From: Pelobacter seleniigenes DSM 18267
Lineage (GTDB): Bacteria > Desulfobacterota > Desulfuromonadia > Desulfuromonadales > Geopsychrobacteraceae
Assembly: GCF_000711225.1 (NCBI RefSeq)
Contig: NZ_JOMG01000002.1
Span: 1,872,501-1,936,500 of the forward strand
Direction: 5' to 3'
Length of the DNA: 64,000 nucleotides
Part shown: positions 16,664 to 25,411 of the stretch, piece by piece
Position numbering within the stretch: the first letter of the stretch is position 1
Layout of the letters: each line of letters starts with the position of its first letter
Notes under the pieces: generated by a model
The model's input: only the letters and a program-made list of their open reading frames with translations
Database searches by the model: none
Told to the model about the DNA's origin: nothing
Position numbers and translations under genes: made by a program

Positions 16664-17872
16664 TTACTCAGCGGGTAGGCCGAAGGCGAACACCAGCAGG
16701 CAGAGCAGGGCGATAACGGGAAACAGGATCAATTTGACCGAGCGCTGCGGAACACTGTGGTCCTGGATCACAACCAGAACCGCAACCAGGCTCTGGAGGA
16801 AATAGAATAGAGCAAAGGCGCGGGAGGCATAGGCGATAATGCTGTTGACATCGGTCTCCCAGGTCAGGGTTACGGTGATGATGAGAATGATCAGGTACGC
16901 ATAGCGGACCGGCAGTTTGTGGTGGGTTACGTCCTCCAGCAGGCCGCCGGCGCCTAAATTGTCGGCAACCGCGGCACTGAACTGGCTGCCGATGGCCGCA
17001 ATGGCGAGTAGCACGGGGAGCACCGCGGCAACCGGGCGGGTCAGGTTAATAATGGCCGTGACATCGGCATTGAGGCCACTATGAAAGAGCACGGTCATCA
17101 GGGCGATAAAAACCAGGTAAATGACGCTGGAGATCAGCTGGGCGGCCCGCATGGTGCGAATCCGTAGTTCTGGGCCGTGTTCATCGCCCAGATAACGGGA
17201 GGTCTCAAAGCCCTGGACAACGATCAGCAGACCGAGCAGGATCCTGGTGTCGTGCAGGTTGATGGTTGTGGGAATGGCGGGAATCTGCCAGGCTCCTCCG
17301 CTTAGCAGCTTAATGTTGTAGATGCCCAGGGCAACCAGCAGCGCGGCGATCATTCCCAGGTTCAGGCTGACCGCATAGCTCTCGAGTTTTTCCAGTTTGC
17401 CAAGGCCGCGCCACATGCCGATGCCGCCGATAGTCAGGAGCAGGGTTGTCGTTATCAGATTGGCTATGGTGGGGTCAGGCTTGTTGATCAGACTTAATAG
17501 AAAAGCGGCCAGAAGCTGCAGGTAATAGGCTACGGAAATAAAATAGGCCCCGGCCAGGACCACCCGAGCCAGAAAAGCGATGTCCTGGGCTGCACCATGG
17601 CCGTTGTTTTCGATGGGCTCGAAATGGCGGATGTTGAAACGGATGATGTGGCCCACCCCGTAAGCGAGCAGCAGCAGGGCGGCCATGCAGAAGAATGCCA
17701 GGTAGCCGACCGTGCCGGCCAATAGCGGGGCGCTGATCAGAAAGCCGCTGCCCATGATTGAAGCCAGCGGGGTGACGGTTGCCTGCCAACTGGCCGATGA
17801 GCCCAGGCGTTTCGAAAAGGCCAGATAGCTGGCGACGGTCACGGTCACGATGAGAATAAGGACATTCAGCAC
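16664..17872 (-). CDS. APC/LeuT-fold-like permease of unknown substrate
   Basis: 402 residues with eleven to twelve hydrophobic segments. The glycine-rich break in the first core helix (TPLASIMGSGFLISAPLLAG) resembles the substrate-site helix of APC/LeuT-fold transporters. Other recognisable elements are GFETSRYLGDEHGPELRIRT and FSAAVADNLGAGGLLED. No soluble domain or associated enzyme is present, so the substrate cannot be assigned. It is transcribed toward the DUF1835 gene. An amino-acid or ion-coupled permease is the best general description. Confidence 0.7.
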   Translation of the reverse strand: MLNVLILIVTVTVASYLAFSKRLGSSASWQATVTPLASIMGSGFLISAPLLAGTVGYLAFFCMAALLLLAYGVGHIIRFNIRHFEPIENNGHGAAQDIAFLARVVLAGAYFISVAYYLQLLAAFLLSLINKPDPTIANLITTTLLLTIGGIGMWRGLGKLEKLESYAVSLNLGMIAALLVALGIYNIKLLSGGAWQIPAIPTTINLHDTRILLGLLIVVQGFETSRYLGDEHGPELRIRTMRAAQLISSVIYLVFIALMTVLFHSGLNADVTAIINLTRPVAAVLPVLLAIAAIGSQFSAAVADNLGAGGLLEDVTHHKLPVRYAYLIILIITVTLTWETDVNSIIAYASRAFALFYFLQSLVAVLVVIQDHSVPQRSVKLILFPVIALLCLLVFAFGLPAE

Positions 17873-18096
17873 GGTATTGTCCGGATTGGTTGAGCGATAT
17901 CTGCAGCAATGGCTCCAGAAACAGGTTAATTCTGCTTTATACTAACATAACTCCAGGGGAATCTGCCGAGCAGGAAAGAACGCAATGGTAAATTTAATAG
18001 ATTTAATTTAAAAAACCGATCAAATGTTTGACAATATTGTTTTTTTACGGCATCTTCAAGATGTTTGTAACATGTTAGTTCAATGTGATGGCAAAT

Positions 18097-18133
18097 GCCG
18101 TCTGGCAAGAATCTATGGCCGACGGCTTTGTTT
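18097..18133 (+). terminator. plus-strand hairpin with T-rich tail in a gene-free interval
   Basis: GCCGTC-T-GGC and GCC-GACGGC form a 9-bp stem with one bulge, followed by TTTGTTT. No plus-strand gene lies upstream, since the permease is on the minus strand. Confidence 0.35.
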
Positions 18134-18402
18134 GATAATCCCTTAAATGTAAAGTTGAAATAAAAAATGAAAACCTTCCTGTCCGGTTTTTTCAGTTTTT
18201 TCCATGCCAGCACCGAGGTTTGCTGTTTGTCCTTTGTGCTCTGGCCTGTTATCCCGATTTCGACAGACAACCGTCAAAAGTTTCCCACTTTGAACCGTTT
18301 TGCCCTACAGGCTTTATTCCGGCCCGTTGCGGATTCCGATCCGAAGGAGAGCGGCAGGCCATTGGTACGACCCTGGCGATTGTTCAGCTGACCGATTCTA
18401 TT

Positions 18403-18439
18403 GACCCTCCCGGAAAGCATTAAGTTTTCCGGGAGGGTC
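18403..18439. other. strong perfect hairpin upstream of an orphan terminator
   Basis: GACCCTCCCGGAAA pairs with TTTCCGGGAGGGTC around a short loop. It lies 12 bp before a terminator on the plus strand. A 67-codon plus-strand frame (18220-18423) ends inside it, but has no recognisable domain and no good ribosome-binding site. Confidence 0.6.
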
Positions 18440-18451
18440 TGGAGGGGGGCA

Positions 18452-18491
18452 GGCCGGATATCTGATTTTGAGAGATATCCGGCCTTTTTTT
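18452..18491 (+). terminator. intrinsic terminator without an assigned gene
   Basis: GGCCGGATATCT and AGATATCCGGCC pair perfectly around a loop of about 9 nt, then TTTTTTT follows. This is a textbook Rho-independent terminator for plus-strand transcription. The only annotated neighbours (permease, LysR gene) are on the minus strand, so some plus-strand transcript, perhaps a small RNA from 18.0-18.4 kb, should end here. Confidence 0.75.
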
Positions 18492-18519
18492 GGCAAAGAG
18501 GATTTTGGATTCAACTGGT

Positions 18520-19428
18520 TCATTTCAATACTCCTCGTTTTTTCAACGAACGGCTCTCCTGTTTAACGATTTCGACAAATTCCTCCTCAATGGCGCTCAT
18601 CGGTTTCTTGTTGCGAAAGTAAAGAGCCATATCCCAGTAGACCGGATAGGCGAGGGGGAGATGGACAATTCCCTCCGGGTTATTCAGCAGCTCGACAAAT
18701 GGATCGACGACCGCGATTCCAACGCCACGTTGCACCAATCCGAAGACGGCATTGAGAGTGCGGGCTTCCGCGGCTATCTGCCGTTGAATCCCCTTCGATT
18801 GCATCATGTAATCGACCCTGGTACGGAGCGGACTGCCTAAAGAGAGTTCGACAGTGGGGGTGTTCTTGAAGTCGCTGAGCTGGATGATTTTTTGTTGCGC
18901 CAGGGGATGGTCTTTGCAGACGATACATCTGGCTTCACAGCGACCCAGAGAAATGCGCCGGGCATGATATGCGCCCGCATCCAGGGTAATGCCAATACCA
19001 ATATCGCAGCTGTGATCGGCAACATTCTTAAGAATTGCCTCAAGGCCGACATCGATGATTTTTATACCCACGTAAGGGTGGGCCTGTTTAAACTTGGCAA
19101 CAACGTCCAGCAGAAAGGTATCGATATAAATTGGCTGCGCCGCAATGACAATGCGCCCGAGCTGTTTATTGGAGATCGCTTTTGCCTCATTGTGGATTTC
19201 ACTTAATGCCGTCAGAAAACGCGGAACTGTCATGTGAAAGGATTGCGCTTCCGGTGTCGCAATCAACAGGTTCCGTTTGCGTTCGAACAGTTTGAACCCG
19301 ACATCCTGCTCCAGTTGACTGAGCAATTTGCTGATCATCGGTTGGCTGGTATTCAATTCCGTTGCTGCTTTGGTGACCGATCCGGTCGTCATAAAAGCGT
19401 GAAACGCTTCAATCTGCCTGATCTTCAT
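18520..19428 (-). CDS. LysR family transcriptional regulator
   Basis: 302 residues. The N-terminal winged helix (MKIRQIEAFHAFMTTGSVTK, then AATELNTSQPMISKLLSQLE) is a standard LysR DNA-binding domain. An effector-binding domain follows with two Rossmann-like halves (GRIVIAAQPIYIDTFLLD onward). It is divergent from the TctCBA-ArgE operon, 146 bp away, and a T-N11-A palindrome lies in between. By the usual logic it activates the operon in response to the imported carboxylate or acylamino acid. Effector unknown. Confidence 0.9.
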   Translation of the reverse strand: MKIRQIEAFHAFMTTGSVTKAATELNTSQPMISKLLSQLEQDVGFKLFERKRNLLIATPEAQSFHMTVPRFLTALSEIHNEAKAISNKQLGRIVIAAQPIYIDTFLLDVVAKFKQAHPYVGIKIIDVGLEAILKNVADHSCDIGIGITLDAGAYHARRISLGRCEARCIVCKDHPLAQQKIIQLSDFKNTPTVELSLGSPLRTRVDYMMQSKGIQRQIAAEARTLNAVFGLVQRGVGIAVVDPFVELLNNPEGIVHLPLAYPVYWDMALYFRNKKPMSAIEEEFVEIVKQESRSLKKRGVLK

Positions 19429-19449
19429 GCCTGATCTCCCGATTATAGC

Positions 19450-19472
19450 CAGTATGCTATTTAGTTATACTG
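19450..19472. promoter_or_regulatory. LysR-type operator CAGTAT-N11-ATACTG
   Basis: A perfect inverted repeat with arms CAGTAT and ATACTG and an 11-bp spacer contains the T-N11-A core expected of LysR binding sites. It lies between the divergent regulator (start 19428) and tctC (start 19575), close to the regulator, where an autoregulation and recognition site is usual. Confidence 0.65.
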
Positions 19473-19574
19473 AAAGCTTATTGTTGAACTTATAAATATG
19501 TTCTGGCAGTTTGTACGATATCGGGGGAGGGCTCAAGATTTTTTTCTCTTTCATCCATTACGGAGGACGTCGTC

Positions 19575-20552
19575 ATGAACAAAATTTTTGGAATCCTCGC
19601 TGTTCTGTGTTGCCTGGCTTTGCCAGGGATAAATTTGCAGGCTGCCGGTTATCCGGACCAACCGGTTACGCTGGTGGCTCCGTATGGCGCTGGCGGGGCG
19701 TCGGACCTGGTCGCCCGGGCGTTGGCCGAAACCGCTCGCGGCTACCTTGGCGAACAACCTGTTATCGTCATTAACAAGCCTGGTAACGGCGGCATGACAG
19801 GATCCCGCTATGTTGCCAACGCTGATCCTGATGGGTATACATTGCTGCTGGCCAGGGTCGGTATGGCACTGTATCCCGCGGTTCATGAAAAGTCCCCCGT
19901 GGCCTGGGATGAATACACGTTCCTTGGCCTGTTGGAAGCGACCCCGATGATCCTCTGCGTTAATGCAGATTCTCCTTATCAGACCGTTGAGGATTTGCTG
20001 ACCGCCATTAAGCAGAATCTCGGCCGGATGACTTATGCCGCTTCCGGAGCCGCTGCAATTGATGGCTTTGCCACGCAGACCCTGTTAGCCGATGCCGGAC
20101 TGGATCCTCTGACCGCCGCGACCTTGGTCCCCTATAAAGGCGGCGGGGCTTTGGCAACCGCTCTGTTGGGTGGTCATGTTGATTTCCTGGCGGTCTCTGC
20201 AGGGTCACTGATGCCGCATATCGAAGCCGGAAAAATGCGTGCCCTCATGGTTTATTCACCACAGCGGATGAGCAAACTTCCTGATGTTCCTACTGCTACC
20301 GAGAAGGGCTTTACCCTGGCCGGGCAAGTGACTGGCTGGAGCGCTCTTTATGGTCCCAAGAATTTGCCTGAGAATGTCGTCTCCAGCTGGAAAAATGCCC
20401 TGGACAAAGTGGCAACCGATAAAACCTGGATGGAACTGGCGGATCGGCGTGGTTCGATTTCCGCCATTGGGACTGTCGATATGGCGGAATATGCTCAGAA
20501 ACAGTTTCAACTTTACAATTCATTGGCAAAAAAATTCGGTTATTTGAAATAG
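19575..20552 (+). CDS. tctC: tripartite tricarboxylate transporter substrate-binding protein (TctC)
   Basis: 325 residues with a signal peptide (about 1-22, ending LQAAG). The Bug/TctC fold is shown by YPDQPVTLVAPYGAGGASDL, VINKPGNGGMTGSRYVA, ADPDGYTLL and VPYKGGGALATALLGGHVD. It captures a carboxylated ligand in the periplasm and hands it to TctAB. A GGAGG ribosome-binding site precedes the ATG. It leads a four-gene plus-strand operon. The specific ligand cannot be read from the sequence; Bug proteins bind many organic acids and amino acids. Confidence 0.92.
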   Translation: MNKIFGILAVLCCLALPGINLQAAGYPDQPVTLVAPYGAGGASDLVARALAETARGYLGEQPVIVINKPGNGGMTGSRYVANADPDGYTLLLARVGMALYPAVHEKSPVAWDEYTFLGLLEATPMILCVNADSPYQTVEDLLTAIKQNLGRMTYAASGAAAIDGFATQTLLADAGLDPLTAATLVPYKGGGALATALLGGHVDFLAVSAGSLMPHIEAGKMRALMVYSPQRMSKLPDVPTATEKGFTLAGQVTGWSALYGPKNLPENVVSSWKNALDKVATDKTWMELADRRGSISAIGTVDMAEYAQKQFQLYNSLAKKFGYLK

Positions 20553-20601
20553 CGCCCGCAAAAATCGTAACCGCCTTTTTATTGCTTAAGGACGTTGCTT
20601 T

Positions 20602-21114
20602 ATGAAAACAACTGCAGATTTGCGACGTGGCTGTTTTATTGCCCTTCTGTTTGCGGTCGTGTTGTTTATCCTGATTCCGGAGTACGTACCGCGGCCGGCG
20701 TTTATTCCTGGATTCGCCCCCCCTCCGGACATGTGGCCACGGGTCGTTTCTGCCTCGGGTATGTTGCTTGGTTTGTTGGAAGTCATGGTCGCCCTGCTGG
20801 AACGCAGGGCGCCTCATGGCCCGAGGACGCCTGTAGCTGCCTGGTTGCGGATGCATGCCGGTCAGCTAGGGCGCTTTTTTCTCGCCGCCGTCGCCTTGAT
20901 GATGTTTCTGCTGCTGATTCCGCTACTGGGTTTCCTGATGGCGTCGATTCTGATCGGCCTGGCCAGCTTTGCTCTGGCCGGCGGCTGGAAGTATCGCTTC
21001 TGGATGCTGGGGATGGCGACTTTTCTGCCGCTAGCGCTTTACTTTATTTTCAAGCACTTTATCAACACTCCTTTTCCCCATGGGAGCCTTTTTAAGGCTC
21101 TGGGAATGGGCTGA
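20602..21114 (+). CDS. tctB: tripartite tricarboxylate transporter small membrane subunit (TctB)
   Basis: 170 residues with four predicted membrane helices: one near residue 15, and others around 48, 95 and 135. The position between tctC and tctA, the size and the topology identify it as TctB, whose sequence is always poorly conserved. It forms the membrane complex with TctA. It is 49 bp after tctC and 17 bp before tctA. Confidence 0.85.
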   Translation: MKTTADLRRGCFIALLFAVVLFILIPEYVPRPAFIPGFAPPPDMWPRVVSASGMLLGLLEVMVALLERRAPHGPRTPVAAWLRMHAGQLGRFFLAAVALMMFLLLIPLLGFLMASILIGLASFALAGGWKYRFWMLGMATFLPLALYFIFKHFINTPFPHGSLFKALGMG

Positions 21115-21131
21115 TATCGAGGGAGTTGTCC

Positions 21132-22652
21132 ATGTGGCATGATGTTGTTCTGGCAATGCAGGCCGTCGCGACAGTTAACAATTTTCTGGCGATGGGAGCC
21201 GGGATTTGGGCTGGGGTCATTATCGGCGCCATCCCCGGTATGACGGGGACCATGGCAGTGACTCTGGCCCTGCCATTCACCTTTTACATGGAGCCGGTCA
21301 CCAGCCTGTTGTTGCTTGTTGCCCTTTACAAAGGCAGCACTTACGGCGGATCCATCTCCGCGATTCTGATCAAAACACCGGGCACCGCATCAGCGGCCTG
21401 TACGGTACTGGACGGCTTTCCCCTCGCCCAGCAGGGTAAGGCAGGAAAAGCCCTGAATATGGCGCTGGTCTCTTCGTGCATCGGTGATTTTGTATCCAAT
21501 CTGTCATTGATTTTTTGCGCTGCACCTCTGGCCTATCTGGCCTTGAAGGTCGGCCCGCCGGAATATTTCATGCTGATGGCCTTTGCTCTAACCATGGTTG
21601 CCGGGATTTCAGGCGACTCGCTGTTGCTCGGCATTGTTTCCGCGTGTTTCGGTTTGTTGCTGGCCACCGTCGGTGAAGACATGTATGGCTCTTATCGGTT
21701 CGCTATGACCGATAACATGATGAATGGACTTTCCGTCGCCCCGGTTCTTATCGGGCTTTTTGCATTGCCGGAATTATTAAAGCTGATTGTTTTTGGCGAT
21801 ACGAAAAAAGGGGAACTGATGGCGATGGGGGAAGACAGATTGACCTTGAAAGAGGTGCGTGGATCGCTCAAATCCATTTTTAGAGGGAGCTTTATCGGCT
21901 GTATCCTTGGGGCTATGCCCGGGGTTGGACCGGCTGCCGCCGCTTTTTTCTCTTACGGGGAAGCACGCCGCACATCGCCTAATGGGGCTAATTTCGGCAA
22001 AGGTGAACTTGAAGGGATTGCTGCATCGGAGTCGGCCAATAACGGCTGTTGCGGCTCGACGATGATACCGCTGTTGGCGCTGGGTGTTCCGGGCGACGTC
22101 ATTACCGGGGTCATGCTTGGCGCGTTCATGATCCAGGGCTTAACTCCCGGACCGTTGTTGTTTCAAAACAACATTCATGAAGTCTATATGCTGCTGATCG
22201 GGATGATGTGCTCATCGGTCTTTTTGTTCGGAGCCGGAAAGGTGACCGCGAAATTTTTTTCCTATATTTCCAGGATTCCTTTGGCCTTGCTGACTCCTTC
22301 CGTTCTTTTGCTGTGTGTCTTCGGCATTTACTCGATATCCAGCGACCCATTCGACGTCACGGTCCTGATCGTCATGGGGGTGGTTGGTTTTATAATGATG
22401 TTGCTGAACATTCCCGCTGCGCCGTTTCTGATTGCCTTCATTCTCGGGCCCATGTTCGAGGACAATCTCAGGCGCTCGCTGGCGATATCCCATGGCAGTG
22501 CGAACATTTTTTTCCAATCGGTTATTTCTTGGATTTTCTTTGTGCTGATCATCCTTTTTCTGGGTGTTACGGCGCGGCGTGAGTGGCAGAGCTTTCGCGC
22601 TGGAAAAGCAACCGATTCTTCTTCTGCAAAAAAAACCGGAGTGGCTCAATGA
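21132..22652 (+). CDS. tctA: tripartite tricarboxylate transporter large permease (TctA)
   Basis: 506 residues and about twelve membrane helices. TctA signatures are visible: GVIIGAIPGMTGTMAVTLAL, YKGSTYGGSISAILIKTPGT, then GAMPGVGPAAAAFFSYGEAR and ALGVPGDVITGVMLGAFMIQG. It is the ion-coupled translocating subunit. The ATG at 21132 follows GAGGGAG. The stop overlaps the ArgE-like start (ATGA), so transport and hydrolysis are coupled at translation. Confidence 0.95.
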   Translation: MWHDVVLAMQAVATVNNFLAMGAGIWAGVIIGAIPGMTGTMAVTLALPFTFYMEPVTSLLLLVALYKGSTYGGSISAILIKTPGTASAACTVLDGFPLAQQGKAGKALNMALVSSCIGDFVSNLSLIFCAAPLAYLALKVGPPEYFMLMAFALTMVAGISGDSLLLGIVSACFGLLLATVGEDMYGSYRFAMTDNMMNGLSVAPVLIGLFALPELLKLIVFGDTKKGELMAMGEDRLTLKEVRGSLKSIFRGSFIGCILGAMPGVGPAAAAFFSYGEARRTSPNGANFGKGELEGIAASESANNGCCGSTMIPLLALGVPGDVITGVMLGAFMIQGLTPGPLLFQNNIHEVYMLLIGMMCSSVFLFGAGKVTAKFFSYISRIPLALLTPSVLLLCVFGIYSISSDPFDVTVLIVMGVVGFIMMLLNIPAAPFLIAFILGPMFEDNLRRSLAISHGSANIFFQSVISWIFFVLIILFLGVTARREWQSFRAGKATDSSSAKKTGVAQ

Positions 22653-23857
22653 TCGACCTTGAAAATGCCAAATCGCTGCTGCGCGATTTGGTCGGTTTTG
22701 ATACGACAAGCTGCAATAGCAACCTGCCGCTTGTCGACTATGTTGTAGAATATCTGTCTCGCTATGGAGTGGCATCAAAAATTATTCGTGATGAGAGCGG
22801 CCGTAAAGCGAATCTGGTTGCCTGTATCGGTCCCGCGACGGTTCCTGGAATTGTGCTCTCTGGCCATACGGATGTTGTCCCGGCCCGTGAAGATGGCTGG
22901 CTGGGATCCCCTTTTGAGCTTCTTGAACGTGATGGCCTGCTGTATGGGCGTGGCACCAGTGATATGAAAGGGTTCCTCGCCTGTCTGCTGGCAGCTGTGC
23001 CAACCATGGTAGCAGCACCCTTGAAAAGACCCCTTTACCTCTGTTTTTCCTATGATGAAGAGGTCGGTTGCGTCGGCGTTCCATCCTTGACCCAATATCT
23101 CGCCAATCTTCCGGTCAAGCCTTTGTTGACGATCATCGGCGAGCCGTCGGAGATGAAATATATCACCGGGCAGAAGGGGAAAATCTCCATGATCTGTCGT
23201 GTCCATGGCACGGCAGGCCATTCTTCGCTGGCCCCGAAACATGTCAATGCCATTAAATACAGCGCCCAGATCATTTCGATGATTGAAGATCTGACGGAAT
23301 CGTTCAAGCAGAACGGCCCGTTTGATGAGGATTATTCGGTCCCCTATTCGACCATGTTGACGACGATTATTCATAGTGGGGTCGCGACGAACATCACGCC
23401 CGATTCAAGCTCATTCAATTTTGAAATAAGAAGCTTGCCGGAGCATGATCCTGTTGCCGTTATCGAAGCCCTGAAAAAGCGGGTTGCTGAGGATCTGGAG
23501 CCGTTGATGAAAGCTGTCAGTCCCCTGGCCGGTGTCGAGTGGGAAGAGCTTTTTTCCTACCCGGCGATGGGGGATGCCTGTGGCAGTGAGGGCTTCGAAT
23601 TAATCCGGACAATTCTTCCGGCCTGGGGTGGGAAGGTTTCCTATGGCTCGGAAGGTGGCATGTATGAGACCGTTGCTGGAATCCCGGCGGTGATTTTGGG
23701 ACCCGGGTCGATCGTGCAGGCCCATAAAACCAATGAATATATTGAGATTGAACAGCTGGAAGAGTGCCTTGCTTTTCTGGAATCGCTGGTCGAACACCTG
23801 AGTAAGACCGCTACCTCTGCACAGGATGTCAATCTCCCTGCAGCAGCGCACCGCTAA
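22649..23857 (+). CDS. argE: M20 family deacylase, acetylornithine deacetylase (ArgE) type
   Basis: 402 residues from the ATG that overlaps the tctA stop. Metal-site motifs of M20 peptidases are present: SGHTDVVPA, YGRGTSDMKGFLA, and SYDEEVGCVG with the catalytic Glu. The dimerisation domain spans about 175-295, and the closing metal ligand lies in QAHKTNEYIEIEQL. The best family match is ArgE, but the operon with TctCBA and a LysR regulator makes arginine synthesis less likely than hydrolysis of an imported N-acyl amino acid. The true substrate is therefore inferred. Confidence 0.85.
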   Translation: MIDLENAKSLLRDLVGFDTTSCNSNLPLVDYVVEYLSRYGVASKIIRDESGRKANLVACIGPATVPGIVLSGHTDVVPAREDGWLGSPFELLERDGLLYGRGTSDMKGFLACLLAAVPTMVAAPLKRPLYLCFSYDEEVGCVGVPSLTQYLANLPVKPLLTIIGEPSEMKYITGQKGKISMICRVHGTAGHSSLAPKHVNAIKYSAQIISMIEDLTESFKQNGPFDEDYSVPYSTMLTTIIHSGVATNITPDSSSFNFEIRSLPEHDPVAVIEALKKRVAEDLEPLMKAVSPLAGVEWEELFSYPAMGDACGSEGFELIRTILPAWGGKVSYGSEGGMYETVAGIPAVILGPGSIVQAHKTNEYIEIEQLEECLAFLESLVEHLSKTATSAQDVNLPAAAHR

Positions 23858-23873
23858 AAGTTGACTTGACGCG

Positions 23874-23906
23874 CCACCATACCGGGAGGGTCGGTATGGT
23901 GGTTTT
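23874..23906 (+). terminator. terminator of the TctCBA-ArgE operon
   Basis: CCACCATACC and GGTATGGTGG form a 10-bp stem around a 9-nt loop, followed by TTTTC. It lies 17 bp after the argE stop. Confidence 0.8.
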
Positions 23907-24256
23907 CACCCGCATCCTGTTTGCTCACCCTGCCCCGGTATCCAGAGCCATTTTCTGATTCTGCTTGCGAAACACTCCGCGTTGGGATTTTTTCCAAGTT
24001 CCCTGCTCGCCAGTTCCTCAGTCCTGTTGATCCTTGATAAATCTGGCGATGGAGCGGTCGTAGCTTCGTTCAGCTGCGGCGCTGAAAAAGCAGCCCGGAA
24101 TCTCGCCGTGGTCGCGATGTTTTGGAACACGGGCGCTACAGTCTCCCCAGGTCGGGCAGGCGGTATAGAGTACTAGGTGCAATGGGGTTGGGGCATGGTC
24201 TTCTCCTGAAATTCGTAGCGTTGAAACGGATTGCTCTCGATCGGTCAAAGCGTAAG
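23907..24256. other. intergenic region with no supported gene
   Basis: 350 bp between the operon terminator and the ketosynthase stop codon. An 88-codon minus-strand frame (24018-24284) overlaps the end of the ketosynthase gene. It includes FIKDQQD at its end but no known domain and no convincing ribosome-binding site. I leave it unassigned. Confidence 0.4.
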
Positions 24257-25405
24257 TCAGACAACCGTGAGCAGCATGTAGCACATGGAAAAACGGCCGC
24301 TCTCCGGAATAAAGCAGAGCAACTTCTCGCCTTTTTGCAATTTCCCGGAATGAAACAACTCTTCCAGAATGATGTAGATGGAGGCCGAGCCGGTATTGCC
24401 TTTATTGCCAAGGTTGGTGAACCAGCGCTCCAGGGGGATGGTGAAGTCGATGGCGGCCATGCGTGCAGCCAGGGCTGCGCGGAAAAAATCGGACGAATAG
24501 TGGGGCAAAAACCAGTCGATCTCCTCGGCCTTGAGGCGATATTTCTGAATAATCCGGGTGAGCATTTTTTCTACGGCAACGCTGATAATATTGTCGTTGA
24601 GCAGCTTGACGTCCTGCTTGATCAGAAAACTTTGCGCGGCAACAGCATCGGCCAGGCTTGGGTATTCGCGCCAGCCGCGCAGGCTGCCATCGGCCTGTTT
24701 TTCGGCTCCGGCAAACATGCAGGGGGGATACTCATCGGCGAAGGAGAGCAAATCAATCCACTCGATCTGCAATGACGGCCCGGCGGGGGCGGGGCGGTTG
24801 CTGAGAAACGCGGCCCCGGCGCCGTCCGACAGCATCCAGCGCAGAAAATCCGCTTCAAAGGAGAGGGCGGGCTGTTTTTCAAGCAGCTCGACTTTGTCCT
24901 GATCGACGTCACCGGACAACCGTGCGCGCATGAAGGAGGAGGCGATTTCCGAGCCGGTGGCGACGGCGTTGGCGGTGAGGCCGAGGGCGACATTCATCCA
25001 GGCGTAGCGCAGTGCGCTCATCCCCGAGGTACAGATGCCGGCGGCGCTCAGGACGTCGCAGGGGCCGCCGCCGATGGCGGCGTGGACCATCGGCGCATGA
25101 CCGGGCATCAGCTGGTCCGGCGAGGAGGTGCCGCAGCTGAGGCATTCGATATCTGCGGTCGAGAAGCCCGGGTAGGGGGTCAGCCCCTTGATGGCGGCCG
25201 CGGTCAGCTGCACATTGGTGTGGGTGGTTTGGCCGGTGGCCGGATCGATGGCATAGTAGCGGGTGGTGATCTTATTGTTACGGAGGATGATCCGCCGGGT
25301 GCGCGAGGGCAGCTGATTGACCATGCCAAGAATCTCTTCCATCTGTTGGTTGGAGACCGGCTGGTTGGGCAGGAATGCGGCAAGATCGGTGATGTAAACA
25401 GACAT
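24257..25405 (-). CDS. StlD/DarB-like beta-ketoacyl synthase (KAS III fold)
   Basis: 382 residues. The thiolase-fold catalytic triad is visible: Cys125 in AAGICTSGMSAL, His302 in LPHYSSDFF and Asn337 in GNKGNTGSASIYIILEELF. The opening VYITDLAAFLPNQPVSNQQM, followed by RRIILRNNKITTRYYAIDPA, is characteristic of the DarB/StlD branch, which joins two acyl chains in dialkylresorcinol and cyclohexanedione synthesis. The DarA aromatase and DarC carrier genes usual in such clusters are absent here. The gene follows a B12-type radical SAM gene by 6 bp and is certainly co-transcribed with it. The product is unknown. Confidence 0.85.
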   Translation of the reverse strand: MSVYITDLAAFLPNQPVSNQQMEEILGMVNQLPSRTRRIILRNNKITTRYYAIDPATGQTTHTNVQLTAAAIKGLTPYPGFSTADIECLSCGTSSPDQLMPGHAPMVHAAIGGGPCDVLSAAGICTSGMSALRYAWMNVALGLTANAVATGSEIASSFMRARLSGDVDQDKVELLEKQPALSFEADFLRWMLSDGAGAAFLSNRPAPAGPSLQIEWIDLLSFADEYPPCMFAGAEKQADGSLRGWREYPSLADAVAAQSFLIKQDVKLLNDNIISVAVEKMLTRIIQKYRLKAEEIDWFLPHYSSDFFRAALAARMAAIDFTIPLERWFTNLGNKGNTGSASIYIILEELFHSGKLQKGEKLLCFIPESGRFSMCYMLLTVV

Positions 25406-25411
25406 GAAAAG

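Noticed and set aside
17926-18270. A 114-codon minus-strand frame upstream of the permease
   Set aside because: No recognisable domain and no ribosome-binding site; the AT-rich sequence looks like a promoter or leader region.
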